Shown: positions 8,910-17,218 of the stretch, in pieces
Numbering within the stretch: the stretch's first letter is position 1
How the letters are laid out: every line of letters begins with the position of its first letter
Source of the DNA: JANMMJ01 sp964543235
GTDB lineage: Bacteria; Pseudomonadota; Alphaproteobacteria; Rhizobiales; Aestuariivirgaceae
Reading direction: 5' to 3'
DNA: 64,000 nt
Assembly (NCBI GenBank): GCA_964543235.1
Contig: CAZIXE010000012.1
Coordinates: 1-64,000 of the forward strand
Position numbers and translations under genes: made by a program
The notes under the pieces: model-generated
The model's database searches: none
Seen by the model: only the letters and a program-made list of their open reading frames with translations
Told to the model about the DNA's origin: nothing

Positions 8910-11096
8910 TTATGGACCGGCGAATTGCAGAATCAAGGTCGCAAGAGGAGGTAGGGTAAGCGTAAGGCTGGCCGGCATCCCATTCTGCCCGCGGCCCGAG
9001 GTCTGAACCTCGCCCATATTGCCCGTATCCGAACCACCGTAGGCAGCGGCATCGGTATTGACCCGTTCAGCCCACCGCCCCGCCCGGGGCGCGGGTACCG
9101 CGTATCCATGGCGCGGCACCGGGGTGAAGTTGGAGACGACGAGTACAGGCGGTTCCTGGCCGCCCGAATGCCTCGCCCAAGCGAACACCGAGTTCTCGTG
9201 ATCGTCTGCAATGAGCCATTGGAAACCCTCGCCCTCGCAATCGCGGGCATGAAGGGCGGGTGAATCGCGATACAGAGTGTTCAAGTCGCGGATCAGGCGT
9301 TGCATGCCTTTGTGGGGGGCGTGGTCAAGCAAATGCCAGTCCAAGCTTCGCGCTTCGCTCCATTCCTCCCATGGCGCGAACTCCTGGCCCATGAACAGCA
9401 GTTTTTTTCCGGGGTAGCCCCACATGAAGGCATAGTAGGCGCGAAGACTCGCGAATTTCTGCCAATCATCGCCGCTCATCTTGCGCAGCAGCGAGCCTTT
9501 GCCATGGACGACTTCATCGTGGGAGAGCGGGAGGACGAAGTTCTCGCTGAACGCATAGAGCAGCCCGAAGGTCAGGTCGTTATGATGATACTTGCGGTGG
9601 ATGGACTCACGCGAGAGATATTTCAGCGTATCGTGCATGAACCCCATGTTCCACTTGAACCCGAAACCCAAGCCCCCAGTATGCGTGGGCTGGGAGACGC
9701 CGGGAAAGGCGGTCGACTCCTCGGCTATGGTCATGATGCCCGGATGCTGGGCGTAACAGATCTCGTTGAGCCGCTTGAGAAAGGCGATGGCCTCGAGATT
9801 CTCGTTGCCGCCGTACTGGTTCGGAATCCATTCGCCATGCTTGCGTGAGTAGTCGAGATAGAGCATGGAGGCGACGGCATCGACCCTCAGGCCGTCCACA
9901 TGGTACTTCTCGAACCAGAACAGGGCGTTGTTAATCAGAAAGCTCTGAACCTCTGTACGGCCGAAATTGTAGATGGCCGTGTTCCAGTCGGGGTGGTAAC
10001 CCTGACGCGGATCCTCGTGCTCGTACAGGGCCGATCCGTCGAAGTGGCGCAGGCCGAACTCATCGGTGGGAAAGTGAGCGGGAACCCAATCCAGGATGAT
10101 GCCAATCCCTTCGGCATGTGCGCGGTCGACAAGCTTCGCAAATCCGGCAGGGGAGCCAAAACGCGAGGTTGGCGCGTAAAGACCTGTGGGTTGATAGCCC
10201 CAGGAAGGGTCAAAGGGATGTTCAGAGACCGGCAGGAGTTCGATATGCGTGAAGCCGTTCTCCTTGACATATGGAATCAGCGTGTCGGCGAGGTCCTCGT
10301 ATGACAGGAACTGGTCGCCGTCCTTCCGCCGCCATGAACCCAAGTGCACCTCGTAGATCGTGATTGGGGAACGGCGGGGATCACGTCCGGCTCTTGCGTC
10401 AAGGTAAGCGGCGTCTGACCAGCGAAAGTTGTCAATTTGAGCGACAATTGAAGCCGTCTTCGGTCTGAGCTCGGAGGCGAAGGCGAAGGGGTCGCTTTTC
10501 AGCGGCAGTCTCTGTCCACGGCCGATGATTTCGTATTTGTAGTTGGCACCTTCGGCAATCCCAGGAATGAAGATTTCCCATACGCCGGTACCGCGCCGAA
10601 GGCGCATCACATGGCGGCGTCCGTCCCAGGCGTTGAAATCGCCAATGACGGAAACGCGATCCGCATTTGGTGCCCAAACTGCGAAATGAACACCGGCGAC
10701 GCCTTCGTGACTGAGCAAATGTGCGCCAAGCTTGTCATAGAGCCTGAGATGGGTTCCTTCAGCGACATAATAGTCGTCAAGTGGGCCCAGCACCGGCCCG
10801 AAACTGTATGGATCAATCAGCGACCAGGCGCCGCCGGCGTTCGTGGCGCGCAGTTGCAGCGGGACTGCGGACCTGGTCTTTATGGGTCCTTCAAAGAAGC
10901 CATCCGGGTGACGCCGACTCAAGCTCCCGAGACTGGAGCCATCGAGGGAAAAGACATCAACGGTTTCTGCGCCCGGAAGGAAGGCTCGCGCCACCCAGGC
11001 GTTACCCGATTTGTGCGGCCCAAGAACCGCGAAGGGGTCGCCATGTCGTCCGGCTACTATGGCCTCTACAACTGCGTCATCAACTGCGCGCGCCAT
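8910..11096 (-). CDS. glgB: 1,4-alpha-glucan branching enzyme
   Basis: A 728-residue GH13 branching enzyme with an N-terminal CBM48 pair and the catalytic motifs DWVPAHF, GLRVDAV (nucleophile Asp), AEES (acid Glu) and LSHDEVVHG. It forms alpha-1,6 branches in glycogen. The start at 11096 is chosen over ATGs 3 and 6 codons upstream because a GGGGAGG ribosome binding site lies 9 bases ahead of it and the nearer ATG would abut that site. It sits 61 bases after glgP and 28 bases before glgC in the same operon. Confidence 0.95.
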   Translation of the reverse strand: MARAVDDAVVEAIVAGRHGDPFAVLGPHKSGNAWVARAFLPGAETVDVFSLDGSSLGSLSRRHPDGFFEGPIKTRSAVPLQLRATNAGGAWSLIDPYSFGPVLGPLDDYYVAEGTHLRLYDKLGAHLLSHEGVAGVHFAVWAPNADRVSVIGDFNAWDGRRHVMRLRRGTGVWEIFIPGIAEGANYKYEIIGRGQRLPLKSDPFAFASELRPKTASIVAQIDNFRWSDAAYLDARAGRDPRRSPITIYEVHLGSWRRKDGDQFLSYEDLADTLIPYVKENGFTHIELLPVSEHPFDPSWGYQPTGLYAPTSRFGSPAGFAKLVDRAHAEGIGIILDWVPAHFPTDEFGLRHFDGSALYEHEDPRQGYHPDWNTAIYNFGRTEVQSFLINNALFWFEKYHVDGLRVDAVASMLYLDYSRKHGEWIPNQYGGNENLEAIAFLKRLNEICYAQHPGIMTIAEESTAFPGVSQPTHTGGLGFGFKWNMGFMHDTLKYLSRESIHRKYHHNDLTFGLLYAFSENFVLPLSHDEVVHGKGSLLRKMSGDDWQKFASLRAYYAFMWGYPGKKLLFMGQEFAPWEEWSEARSLDWHLLDHAPHKGMQRLIRDLNTLYRDSPALHARDCEGEGFQWLIADDHENSVFAWARHSGGQEPPVLVVSNFTPVPRHGYAVPAPRAGRWAERVNTDAAAYGGSDTGNMGEVQTSGRGQNGMPASLTLTLPPLATLILQFAGP

Positions 11097-11157
11097 GCTC
11101 AGCATCCTCCCCACCGGCCAATATGAGGGGCAGCCGAACGGCCTTACAAGCCGGAAA

Positions 11158-13644
11158 TTACGTCACCGGCACTTTCCAGATTTCGCGGGCATACTCGCGA
11201 ATGGTGCGGTCCGACGAGAACCAGCCGAGTCTTGCCGTGTTGTGGACGGCCTTTTCGTACCAGGCCCTGGGATTGCGCCAGACCCGCTCGGCTGCATCGA
11301 GGGCCGCGGAATAAGCTGCAAAATCTGCGGTCACCATGAACCAGTCATGGTCGAGGAGCCGCCCGATCAGGCCATGGTAGCGGGCAGGCTCGTCAGGAGA
11401 GAAGAAACCGTTGTAAATCGCGTCCAAAACGCCCTTCAGATGTGGCGACCGCTCGACTGTCTCGCGGGGCTCATAGCCGGCGCGCCGCCGCTCTTCGACT
11501 TCCGTTGCAGTCAGCCCGAATATGAACAAGTTCTCGGCTCCAGCCAATTGCTGGATCTCGACATTTGCGCCATCGAGGGTGCCAACTGTCAAGGCGCCAT
11601 TCAAAGCCAGCTTCATATTGCCGGTTCCCGAGGCCTCCATGCCGGCCGTCGAAATCTGTTCAGAAATGTCGGCGGCAGGAACTATGGCTTCGGCCAGGCT
11701 CACATTGTAGTTGGGAACGAAGGCAACTTTCACAAGACCGCGAACATCGGGGTCGGCATTAACGATAGTGCCAACATCATTGATCAACCGGATGATCGTC
11801 TTGGCCTCCCAATAGCTGGCCGCAGCCTTTCCCGCAAATATCTTGACTCTCGGAACCCATTCACCGTTCGGGTTGGCGCGGATTGCCTGATAGAGCGCAA
11901 TGGTTTCCAGGATTGCAAGAAGCTGCCGCTTGTATTCGTGGATGCGCTTGATCTGAACATCAAAGAGCGCGGCGGGATCGACAATGATTCCCGTCGTATC
12001 CCTGATCAACTGGGCGAGATTTGACTTGTTGTGCTGCTTGACGGCGGCGAATCTCTCCTGGAATGCCGCGTCGGTTGCGAACGCGTCCAGCTCCTTCAGA
12101 GCCTCGGTTTCGTCGAGGAAGCGGTCGCCGATTGCGGCTCTCACAAGTTCCGCCAACCCAGGGTTGACCTGCTGAAGCCAGCGCCGCGGAGTAACGCCAT
12201 TGGTCTTGTTGTTGATGCGGCCGGGGTAGAGCTTGTTCAAGTCCTTGAAGACCGTCTGCCTCATCAGGCTTGAATGAAGCGCCGAGACGCCATTGATGCT
12301 GTGGGAGCCGACATAGGCGAGCTGGCCCATGCGAATGCGCTTGCCGTGGCGCTCATCGACCAGGGAAATGGATCCAAGGAAATCGAAGTCGATCATCGAC
12401 TTCTTATGGGCGTCAGCAATGACACCGGCATTGATTGCATAGATGATCTCGAGATGACGCGGCAGCAAGTTCTCGAACAGTCCGACCGGCCATGTCTCCA
12501 GCGCTTCGGGAAGCAGAGTGTGGTTGGTGTAGGCGATGGTTGCCCTAGTGATCTTCCACGCTTCGTCCCATTCTAGGCCGTGTTCGTCCAGTAGCAAGCG
12601 CATCAGTTCCGCGACAGCAATCGCCGGATGCGTGTCGTTCAGCTGTATGGCTGCCTTGTCCGCAAGATTGTGAACGCTGGCATACTGGCGGAGATGCCGA
12701 CGAAGCAAATCCTGCAGGGATGCCGAGGTGAAGAAATACTCCTGCCGGAGACGGAGCTCCTGTCCGGCCGGAGTCGAGTCGGATGGGTAAAGCACACGGG
12801 TAATCGCCTCTGCTCGGGTCGTATCGATCTGTGCCCCCACATGGTCGCCACTGTTGAACTGATCCAGCTTGATGGGATCAATGGCCTGCGCGCTCCATAG
12901 TCTCAGGGTGTTCACCCGGTTTCCGCGCCAGCCGCAGATTGGCGTGTCATAGGCCACGGCCAGAAAACGCTCTGCCGGCAGCCACACATGCAGGGGCCGT
13001 CCATCTGCTGCCGTTCGCACTTCCACGTGGCCGCCGAAGCCGATCTCGTAGGCACGTTCGCGGCGCTCGAACTCCCAGGGGTTGCCATGGGTCAGCCAAT
13101 CTTCCGGCAACTCGACCTGCACGCCTTCGATGATTTTCTGACGGAACAAACCATGCTGATACCGGATCCCATAGCCATAGGCAGGAATGCCGAGCGTTGC
13201 CATGCTCTCCATGAAGCATGCTGCAAGGCGGCCAAGACCCCCGTTACCCAGTGCAGCATCAGGTTCGAGTGTGGCGATAAGATCAAGTTCGACGCCGAGC
13301 GATTCAAGGGCCTGTCTGACCATGCCGATCAGCCCCATATTGCTCATGGCGTCACGCAGCAGCCGGCCAATGAGGAATTCGAGTGACAAATAGTAGACGC
13401 GCTTACCCTGGGACTCGTAGGTCTCACGAATAGAGGTCAGCCAGCGGTCGATCACACGGTCACGGACGGCAAGGATGGTGGCACGCAGCCAATCGTATTC
13501 CCGCGCCGCTGCCGGGTGTTTGCCCACAGCATAGGCAAGCTTCCGCACGATCTCCGTTGCAAGTTCTTCGGCCGAGGCAAACTCTGTTTGCGGTAAGGCC
13601 AGGTCATAAAGTGCGTTGCCCGGAACCGCAGAATTTCGAGACAT
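11158..13644 (-). CDS. glgP: Glycogen/maltodextrin phosphorylase
   Basis: An 828-residue GT35 phosphorylase releasing glucose-1-phosphate from glycogen. The PLP-binding region EASGTGNMKLALNG is near the C-terminus, and the N-terminal YYLSLEFLIGR signature is intact. The open frame extends 82 codons further upstream, but that extension is not phosphorylase-like, so I take the ATG at 13644, which gives the usual family length. The ribosome binding site is weak and distant (AGGTGA, 14 bases). The gene is first in the operon; a leader containing a short reading frame, a hairpin and PhaR-like dyads lies upstream. Confidence 0.93.
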   Translation of the reverse strand: MSRNSAVPGNALYDLALPQTEFASAEELATEIVRKLAYAVGKHPAAAREYDWLRATILAVRDRVIDRWLTSIRETYESQGKRVYYLSLEFLIGRLLRDAMSNMGLIGMVRQALESLGVELDLIATLEPDAALGNGGLGRLAACFMESMATLGIPAYGYGIRYQHGLFRQKIIEGVQVELPEDWLTHGNPWEFERRERAYEIGFGGHVEVRTAADGRPLHVWLPAERFLAVAYDTPICGWRGNRVNTLRLWSAQAIDPIKLDQFNSGDHVGAQIDTTRAEAITRVLYPSDSTPAGQELRLRQEYFFTSASLQDLLRRHLRQYASVHNLADKAAIQLNDTHPAIAVAELMRLLLDEHGLEWDEAWKITRATIAYTNHTLLPEALETWPVGLFENLLPRHLEIIYAINAGVIADAHKKSMIDFDFLGSISLVDERHGKRIRMGQLAYVGSHSINGVSALHSSLMRQTVFKDLNKLYPGRINNKTNGVTPRRWLQQVNPGLAELVRAAIGDRFLDETEALKELDAFATDAAFQERFAAVKQHNKSNLAQLIRDTTGIIVDPAALFDVQIKRIHEYKRQLLAILETIALYQAIRANPNGEWVPRVKIFAGKAAASYWEAKTIIRLINDVGTIVNADPDVRGLVKVAFVPNYNVSLAEAIVPAADISEQISTAGMEASGTGNMKLALNGALTVGTLDGANVEIQQLAGAENLFIFGLTATEVEERRRAGYEPRETVERSPHLKGVLDAIYNGFFSPDEPARYHGLIGRLLDHDWFMVTADFAAYSAALDAAERVWRNPRAWYEKAVHNTARLGWFSSDRTIREYAREIWKVPVT

Positions 13645-13722
13645 TGAGCTCGCGGTCACCTGACCGGTCGAAATGAAGTTATTCAGTGGAGCCTCACGAT
13701 TTGAGTGGAATGACAATGCCTC

Positions 13723-13738
13723 CCACCGATGGCGGTGG
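13723..13738 (-). other. Small hairpin in the glgP leader
   Basis: CCACCG and CGGTGG form a perfect 6-base stem with a 4-base loop, 79 bases before the glgP start and downstream of the short leader reading frame. There is no U-tract, so it is not a simple terminator. It could take part in leader control of glgP, but this is inference. Confidence 0.4.
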
Positions 13739-13751
13739 AAATCAGGTCGCG

Positions 13752-13775
13752 TCAGCCACGCCTCTGGAGATTCAT
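13752..13775 (-). CDS. Putative 7-codon leader reading frame upstream of glgP
   Basis: On the minus strand a strong GGAGG (13784-13788) is followed after 8 bases by ATG and seven codons (MNLQRRG) ending in TGA. It is in a different frame from glgP and ends about 107 bases before the glgP start. The ribosome binding site is far better than that of glgP itself, which suggests ribosomes load here. It could be a leader peptide, or the site could be fortuitous. Confidence 0.35.
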   Translation of the reverse strand: MNLQRRG

Positions 13776-13818
13776 TCTGTTGTCCTCCTGTCAACCAGCG
13801 ACTCAGACTACCACACTT

Positions 13819-13835
13819 TTGTTGCAATGCAACAA
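13819..13835. promoter_or_regulatory. PhaR/AniA-like operator 1
   Basis: A perfect dyad, TTGTTGCA-A-TGCAACAA, lies between glgP and the divergent DUF2934 gene. The TGCAATGCAACA core agrees, apart from one position, with the TGC-RNY-GCA motif I recall for the polyhydroxybutyrate regulator PhaR (AniA) of alphaproteobacteria. Its distance from glgP suits a site overlapping the -35 region. The assignment to PhaR is inference. Confidence 0.6.
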
Positions 13836-13848
13836 TGCAGTTTTGGCA

Positions 13849-13863
13849 TTGTGCACCGCACAA
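13849..13863. promoter_or_regulatory. PhaR/AniA-like operator 2
   Basis: A second dyad, TTGTGC-ACC-GCACAA, lies 13 bases from the first. TGCACCGCACAA fits the PhaR-type motif TGCRNYGCASMA at every position. Two neighbouring sites of the same type in one divergent promoter region make chance less likely. Confidence 0.6.
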
Positions 13864-13914
13864 AAATGTCGTAAAGGAACTCCGTAACATTCACCAGGGA
13901 GTTCGTAATCGGAC

Positions 13915-14100
13915 ATGAAAACTCAAGCGTCCCTTGCACCCGAGCACATCAGAGTTCTGGCACATCAGTTGTGGGAAGCCGAGGGCCGTCCTGATGGCCG
14001 GGCAGAGGCACATTGGCTCGCGGCGGAGGCAATGCTGACTGAAAAGACTTCGCAACCCGTAAAGAAGCGAGCCACCCGGACAAAAGCCAAGCAGAACTGA
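13915..14100 (+). CDS. DUF2934 family small protein
   Basis: A 61-residue basic protein. Residues 9-37 show the DUF2934 pattern (hydrophobic helix, LWEAEGRPDG, then AHWLAAEA), followed by a Lys/Arg-rich tail. Function is unknown. The gene is divergent from the glycogen operon and shares its regulatory region; in my recollection DUF2934 proteins often occur beside glycogen genes, so a role in glycogen metabolism is possible. A weak GGGAG lies about 13 bases upstream of the ATG. Confidence 0.8.
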   Translation: MKTQASLAPEHIRVLAHQLWEAEGRPDGRAEAHWLAAEAMLTEKTSQPVKKRATRTKAKQN

Positions 14101-14437
14101 TGCTACGCCGGCAGGCGGGCCGTGTCCGGCCTGCCGTGGAGGTTCCGGGGCCCGAGCAGAATTCCGCCAGTGGTGCCCATGTGCAGTCGTAACCGTCATC
14201 TGGCCCTGCCGGTCGCAGGCAGGTGGCACATTGCAAAGCTGCATGGGCACATCTACTAGCCAGGTTCACAGGCCGAACCGGGTGGAGGCTGGCGGGGTTC
14301 AGCCTGCGACCACAGTCTGGCGAACTTAAGTATTTACAAAAATTGACAGGATTGCTTGCCGAACTGCATGAGAGATCAAGCAAGCCCGAATCAGTCGCAA
14401 ACTGCGGCTGACGGACTGCGCGCCTTACTGCTGGGAC
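14101..14437. other. Gene-free region between DUF2934 and lacI-type regulator
   Basis: 337 bases without a supported gene. It begins with a hairpin just after the DUF2934 stop (arms CGGCAGGC 14109-14116 and GCCTGCCG 14129-14136, no U-tract), which may terminate that gene. It then holds a long interrupted inverted repeat (14173-14250) and a TTGACA at 14343-14348 that could be the -35 of the regulator; I see no convincing -10 to match. Confidence 0.5.
14173..14250. repeat. Long interrupted inverted repeat
   Basis: GTGCCCATGTGCAG (14173-14186) pairs with CTGCATGGGCAC (14239-14250) with a 2-base bulge. Inside the loop CTGCC and GGCAG form a second stem. The nested arrangement resembles a structured RNA or a regulatory dyad. 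No family recognised. Confidence 0.45.
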
Positions 14438-15448
14438 ATGCTTAAGGACAGAACTAGCAAAAACCGCCCTACACTCAAGACGATTGCGTCATTGACGGGG
14501 CTGGGCGTCTCCACAGTTTCGAGGGCGCTTCAGAACGGGCCGGAGATCAGCGAGAACACCAAGCGCCGTGTCAGGGAGATGGCCCAGCAGCTTGGCTATC
14601 AGCCCGACCGCGCGGGTGTCCGGCTGCGGACAGGAAAGACTAACGTCATCAACCTGATCATTGATACCGATGTCTCGATCATGGGAGTCGTGACCGGGCT
14701 GATCGGCGGAATTTCGGATGTCCTTGAAGGGACTCCTTATCACCTGGTGGTGACACCCCACAGTACAAGTGACCCGCTCGCACCGGTCCACCGGGTCGTC
14801 GAAACGCGGTCGGCTGACGGCATCATCTTTTCCCGCATTGAGCCGGAGGATGCACGGGTCAAGTATCTGCTCGATCAGGGAGTACCCTTTGCCACCCATG
14901 GCCGCACTGAAATGGGACTGGTTCACCCCTATCATGACTATGACAACGAGGCGTTTGCCAGGATGGCAGTGCAAGCACTGGTCCGAAGAGGGCGGCGACG
15001 CATCGGGTTCCTCGGCCCGCTCCCGAAATACACATTCTGGAGGCACTTGCGGCGAGGGTTTGAAAGCGCGCTTGCCGAAGCCAGACTCGAGGAAGTTCTA
15101 TTGGAGAACGTGACGGCGGACAGCCCCCTGTCCGTTATCAAGGACAGTGGCGAGCAGTTGGCCGCCAGGGCGGATCGCCCGGATGGGATTCTGGCCAGCG
15201 GCCTCATTCCCAGCCTGGCCCTTGCTCACGGCATGCGTCTCGGAGGAATGGTAACGGGAAAGGACGTTGACGTAGTCACCAAGCGCTACACGGACATCGC
15301 CACCCTTTTCAGCCCGGATGTGATTTGTATCGATGAGGACTTCCGCGTGGCCGGGCGCAACCTGGCGCGAGCAGTCCTGGCATGGATCGATGGGGCAGAC
15401 CCCGCGGGCCTGCAGACTCTCGACAGGCCGGTGCCAGACGGCGCTTGA
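14438..15448 (+). CDS. LacI family transcriptional regulator
   Basis: A 336-residue LacI/GalR-type regulator. Residues 10-60 are the helix-turn-helix and hinge: TLKTIASLTGLGVSTVSRAL, then the QLGYQPDRAG segment. Residues 60-336 form the periplasmic-binding-like sensor domain. Such proteins bind CG-centred palindromes and respond to sugars. It stands alone, next to the glycogen operon but separated by a 337-base spacer; resemblance to AglR-like alpha-glucoside regulators suggests glycogen or maltodextrin control, which is inference. The effector is unknown. It converges with the diheme cytochrome gene, with 29 bases between the stops. Confidence 0.85.
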   Translation: MLKDRTSKNRPTLKTIASLTGLGVSTVSRALQNGPEISENTKRRVREMAQQLGYQPDRAGVRLRTGKTNVINLIIDTDVSIMGVVTGLIGGISDVLEGTPYHLVVTPHSTSDPLAPVHRVVETRSADGIIFSRIEPEDARVKYLLDQGVPFATHGRTEMGLVHPYHDYDNEAFARMAVQALVRRGRRRIGFLGPLPKYTFWRHLRRGFESALAEARLEEVLLENVTADSPLSVIKDSGEQLAARADRPDGILASGLIPSLALAHGMRLGGMVTGKDVDVVTKRYTDIATLFSPDVICIDEDFRVAGRNLARAVLAWIDGADPAGLQTLDRPVPDGA

Positions 15449-15477
15449 CCGCAAGTTCCGTACTACTCAGAAACCGT

Positions 15478-16383
15478 CTACTTCAGGCTGACAAGATACT
15501 CCGCGATCGCCTCGCGGTCTTCCTTGGGCAGCTTTGACAGGTTAGTCTGAACGGCAGCCATGCCGCCTGAGGACATCTTGTCGTATCCCATGACCTCTCC
15601 GAATTCCAATGCCATTGCCAGGTCGGCAGCATCCTTGTAACGCCCACGTCCGATAAGGTCGCGAAGTGACGGGACTCTGCCGTCACCCTCGGGATGCGGG
15701 CCACCTGCCAAGTCCCGGCTCAGATCGGGTGTCATGTAGATCGTGCGCGGTGTATGGCACTCGCCGCAGTGCCCTGGCCCTCGCACCAGATAGGCCCCGC
15801 GGTTCCAGGCTGCGCTCCTATCAGGCACTTCAGGCACGCCCGAGGTGCTCAGACCGATCCACTTCCACAGTCCGACACCCCGCCGGAGGATCTGCTCCAT
15901 CGGGAGATCGGCCGGCACGGCTGGTTGTTTCACCGGCTCAAGGCTTTCGAGGTAGGCCTTTATGTCGAGCACGTCAGTGATTTTCATTCTCGCATACGAT
16001 GCGTAAGGAAGGGCAGGAATGTAATGGCTGCCCGAAGGTGAAATGCCGCGCTGAACGGCGTTTACGAAATCGAGATCCGTCCAGTTCCCAATGCCGGTCT
16101 CCGGGTCGGGCGTCAGGTTTGTGGGATAGAGGATGCCAATCGGCGTCTTCAGGGCGCGTCCGCCCGACGGCAAGGCGGGTTTCTCCGCTCCGTCGGGCGG
16201 TTTGTGGCAAGAAAAACAGCCGGCTGCGTTGTAGAGCCGTTCGCCATTGGCCAGATCGGGGTCATGGACGGGAATGTCTGATGCCGACAGCGGTCTGGGT
16301 GCCGACAACAACCAGCCCATCCCCGCCGCCAGTGCCAGCAGCAGTAGAAGCGTGTAGACGACCGGCCCGTGGCGGCGGTTCAG
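15478..16383 (-). CDS. Diheme c-type cytochrome, probable CTG start
   Basis: A periplasmic or membrane-anchored cytochrome c with two haem-binding motifs, CFSCH and CGECH, in two cytochrome c domains; it carries electrons. The first ATG in frame (16320) would leave only half a signal sequence. Reading upstream gives NRRHGPVVYT followed by a Leu-rich hydrophobic stretch, closed by an in-frame TAG at 16384-16386. The only plausible initiator is the CTG at 16381-16383, which lies 9 bases after a perfect AAGGAG that also ends the cytochrome c' gene. With that start the protein has 301 residues and a normal signal peptide/anchor. The pair probably forms one electron-transfer unit with the upstream cytochrome c'. 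Confidence 0.8.
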   Translation of the reverse strand: MNRRHGPVVYTLLLLLALAAGMGWLLSAPRPLSASDIPVHDPDLANGERLYNAAGCFSCHKPPDGAEKPALPSGGRALKTPIGILYPTNLTPDPETGIGNWTDLDFVNAVQRGISPSGSHYIPALPYASYARMKITDVLDIKAYLESLEPVKQPAVPADLPMEQILRRGVGLWKWIGLSTSGVPEVPDRSAAWNRGAYLVRGPGHCGECHTPRTIYMTPDLSRDLAGGPHPEGDGRVPSLRDLIGRGRYKDAADLAMALEFGEVMGYDKMSSGGMAAVQTNLSKLPKEDREAIAEYLVSLK

Positions 16384-16389
16384 CTACGG

Positions 16390-16836
16390 TTACTCCTTGG
16401 GCCGCCGGAACTTGTCATGGCAGTTCTTGCAGGCTTCGCCGACCGCCGGAAATGCGGCCTTGAAACTGCCTTCATCGGCGGTGGCAGCAAGTGCCTTGGT
16501 TGCCGAGACGGCGGCTTCCCCGGCTTTCTGGAATCCAGCCATATCGGCCCAGATCTCGGGCTTTGCCCATGTTTCCACGGCGCCCTTGTCGCTTCCTTCC
16601 GGGAAGGACTTCATGAATGCGTCGAAGTCAGCAAGCATTGTATCCGTACTGGATTTGACGACGGCCGGATCATAAGCGGCCTCACCCTTCATGATCGCTA
16701 CCAATGCCCCGATGGACTTGCCGTTCTGCTTCATGGCCGCCTGCCGATCCTCAATCGGTCCGGCCATAGTTGCCGAGACCAGGGCCGTCAAAGCAATGGA
16801 TCCGGCACCCAGCGAACTGAACCTCCTCAAGTACAT
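16390..16836 (-). CDS. Cytochrome c' (class II c-type cytochrome)
   Basis: A 148-residue exported protein: signal peptide residues 1-25, then a four-helix cytochrome c' domain with the haem motif CKNCH close to the C-terminus followed by the FR typical of the family. Cytochromes c' bind NO and CO and act in NO protection or electron transfer in the periplasm. A GGGGAG ribosome binding site precedes the ATG. Its last codons (AAG GAG) form the ribosome binding site of the following diheme cytochrome, so the two are translated from one message. Confidence 0.9.
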   Translation of the reverse strand: MYLRRFSSLGAGSIALTALVSATMAGPIEDRQAAMKQNGKSIGALVAIMKGEAAYDPAVVKSSTDTMLADFDAFMKSFPEGSDKGAVETWAKPEIWADMAGFQKAGEAAVSATKALAATADEGSFKAAFPAVGEACKNCHDKFRRPKE

Positions 16837-17064
16837 TCTCTATCTCCCCAGAATGCGGTTACAGAACTGTAAGTACAGCAGTTACCCTACATGCGTTTGC
16901 TGAGGATTAGTCCATCACGATTTCGTGTGTGTTAACCATCGTCACCGGAAATCCCGTTCCTCCATCATGAACTGCAGATGAACTGCGCGTTCCGGCACAG
17001 TTCACGCATGGCAGCTTAGACTTTCTTTAGGCTCGAGTGATGAAATGAAGCCAAGGAGAAGAAC

Positions 17065-17217
17065 ATGCGTAGCACCATGGCAACAGGCGAGGTCGAACAT
17101 AACAGTGCAAAGGCGGCCAACCGGAAGATCGCCGCCATTTCTCCGGAACTCAGCGAAATCCTGCACATGTTGAGTTCGCTGGAGAATCAGTTCGCGGCCA
17201 AGGCAAACGCTCAATAG
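17065..17217 (+). CDS. Small protein of unknown function (50 residues)
   Basis: ATG at 17065 follows AAGGAG by 6 bases and opens a 50-codon frame ending in TAG at 17217. The product is hydrophilic, with a central helical segment (KIAAISPELSEILHMLSSL) that looks amphipathic; there is no signal peptide or membrane segment. It converges with the DUF971 gene, with 1 base between the ends. The strong ribosome binding site and a free-standing 228-base upstream spacer support translation. I do not recognise a family. Confidence 0.6.
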   Translation: MRSTMATGEVEHNSAKAANRKIAAISPELSEILHMLSSLENQFAAKANAQ

Positions 17218-17218
17218 C

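Noticed and set aside
13645..13890. 82-codon extension of glgP
   Set aside because: No similarity to phosphorylases, and it would run over the leader reading frame and up to the operator sites.
16860..16885. CTGTA-AG-TACAG dyad upstream of cytochrome c' as an FNR/NnrR site
   Set aside because: It does not match the FNR-type motif (TTGAT-N4-ATCAA), and 5-base arms are easily found by chance.
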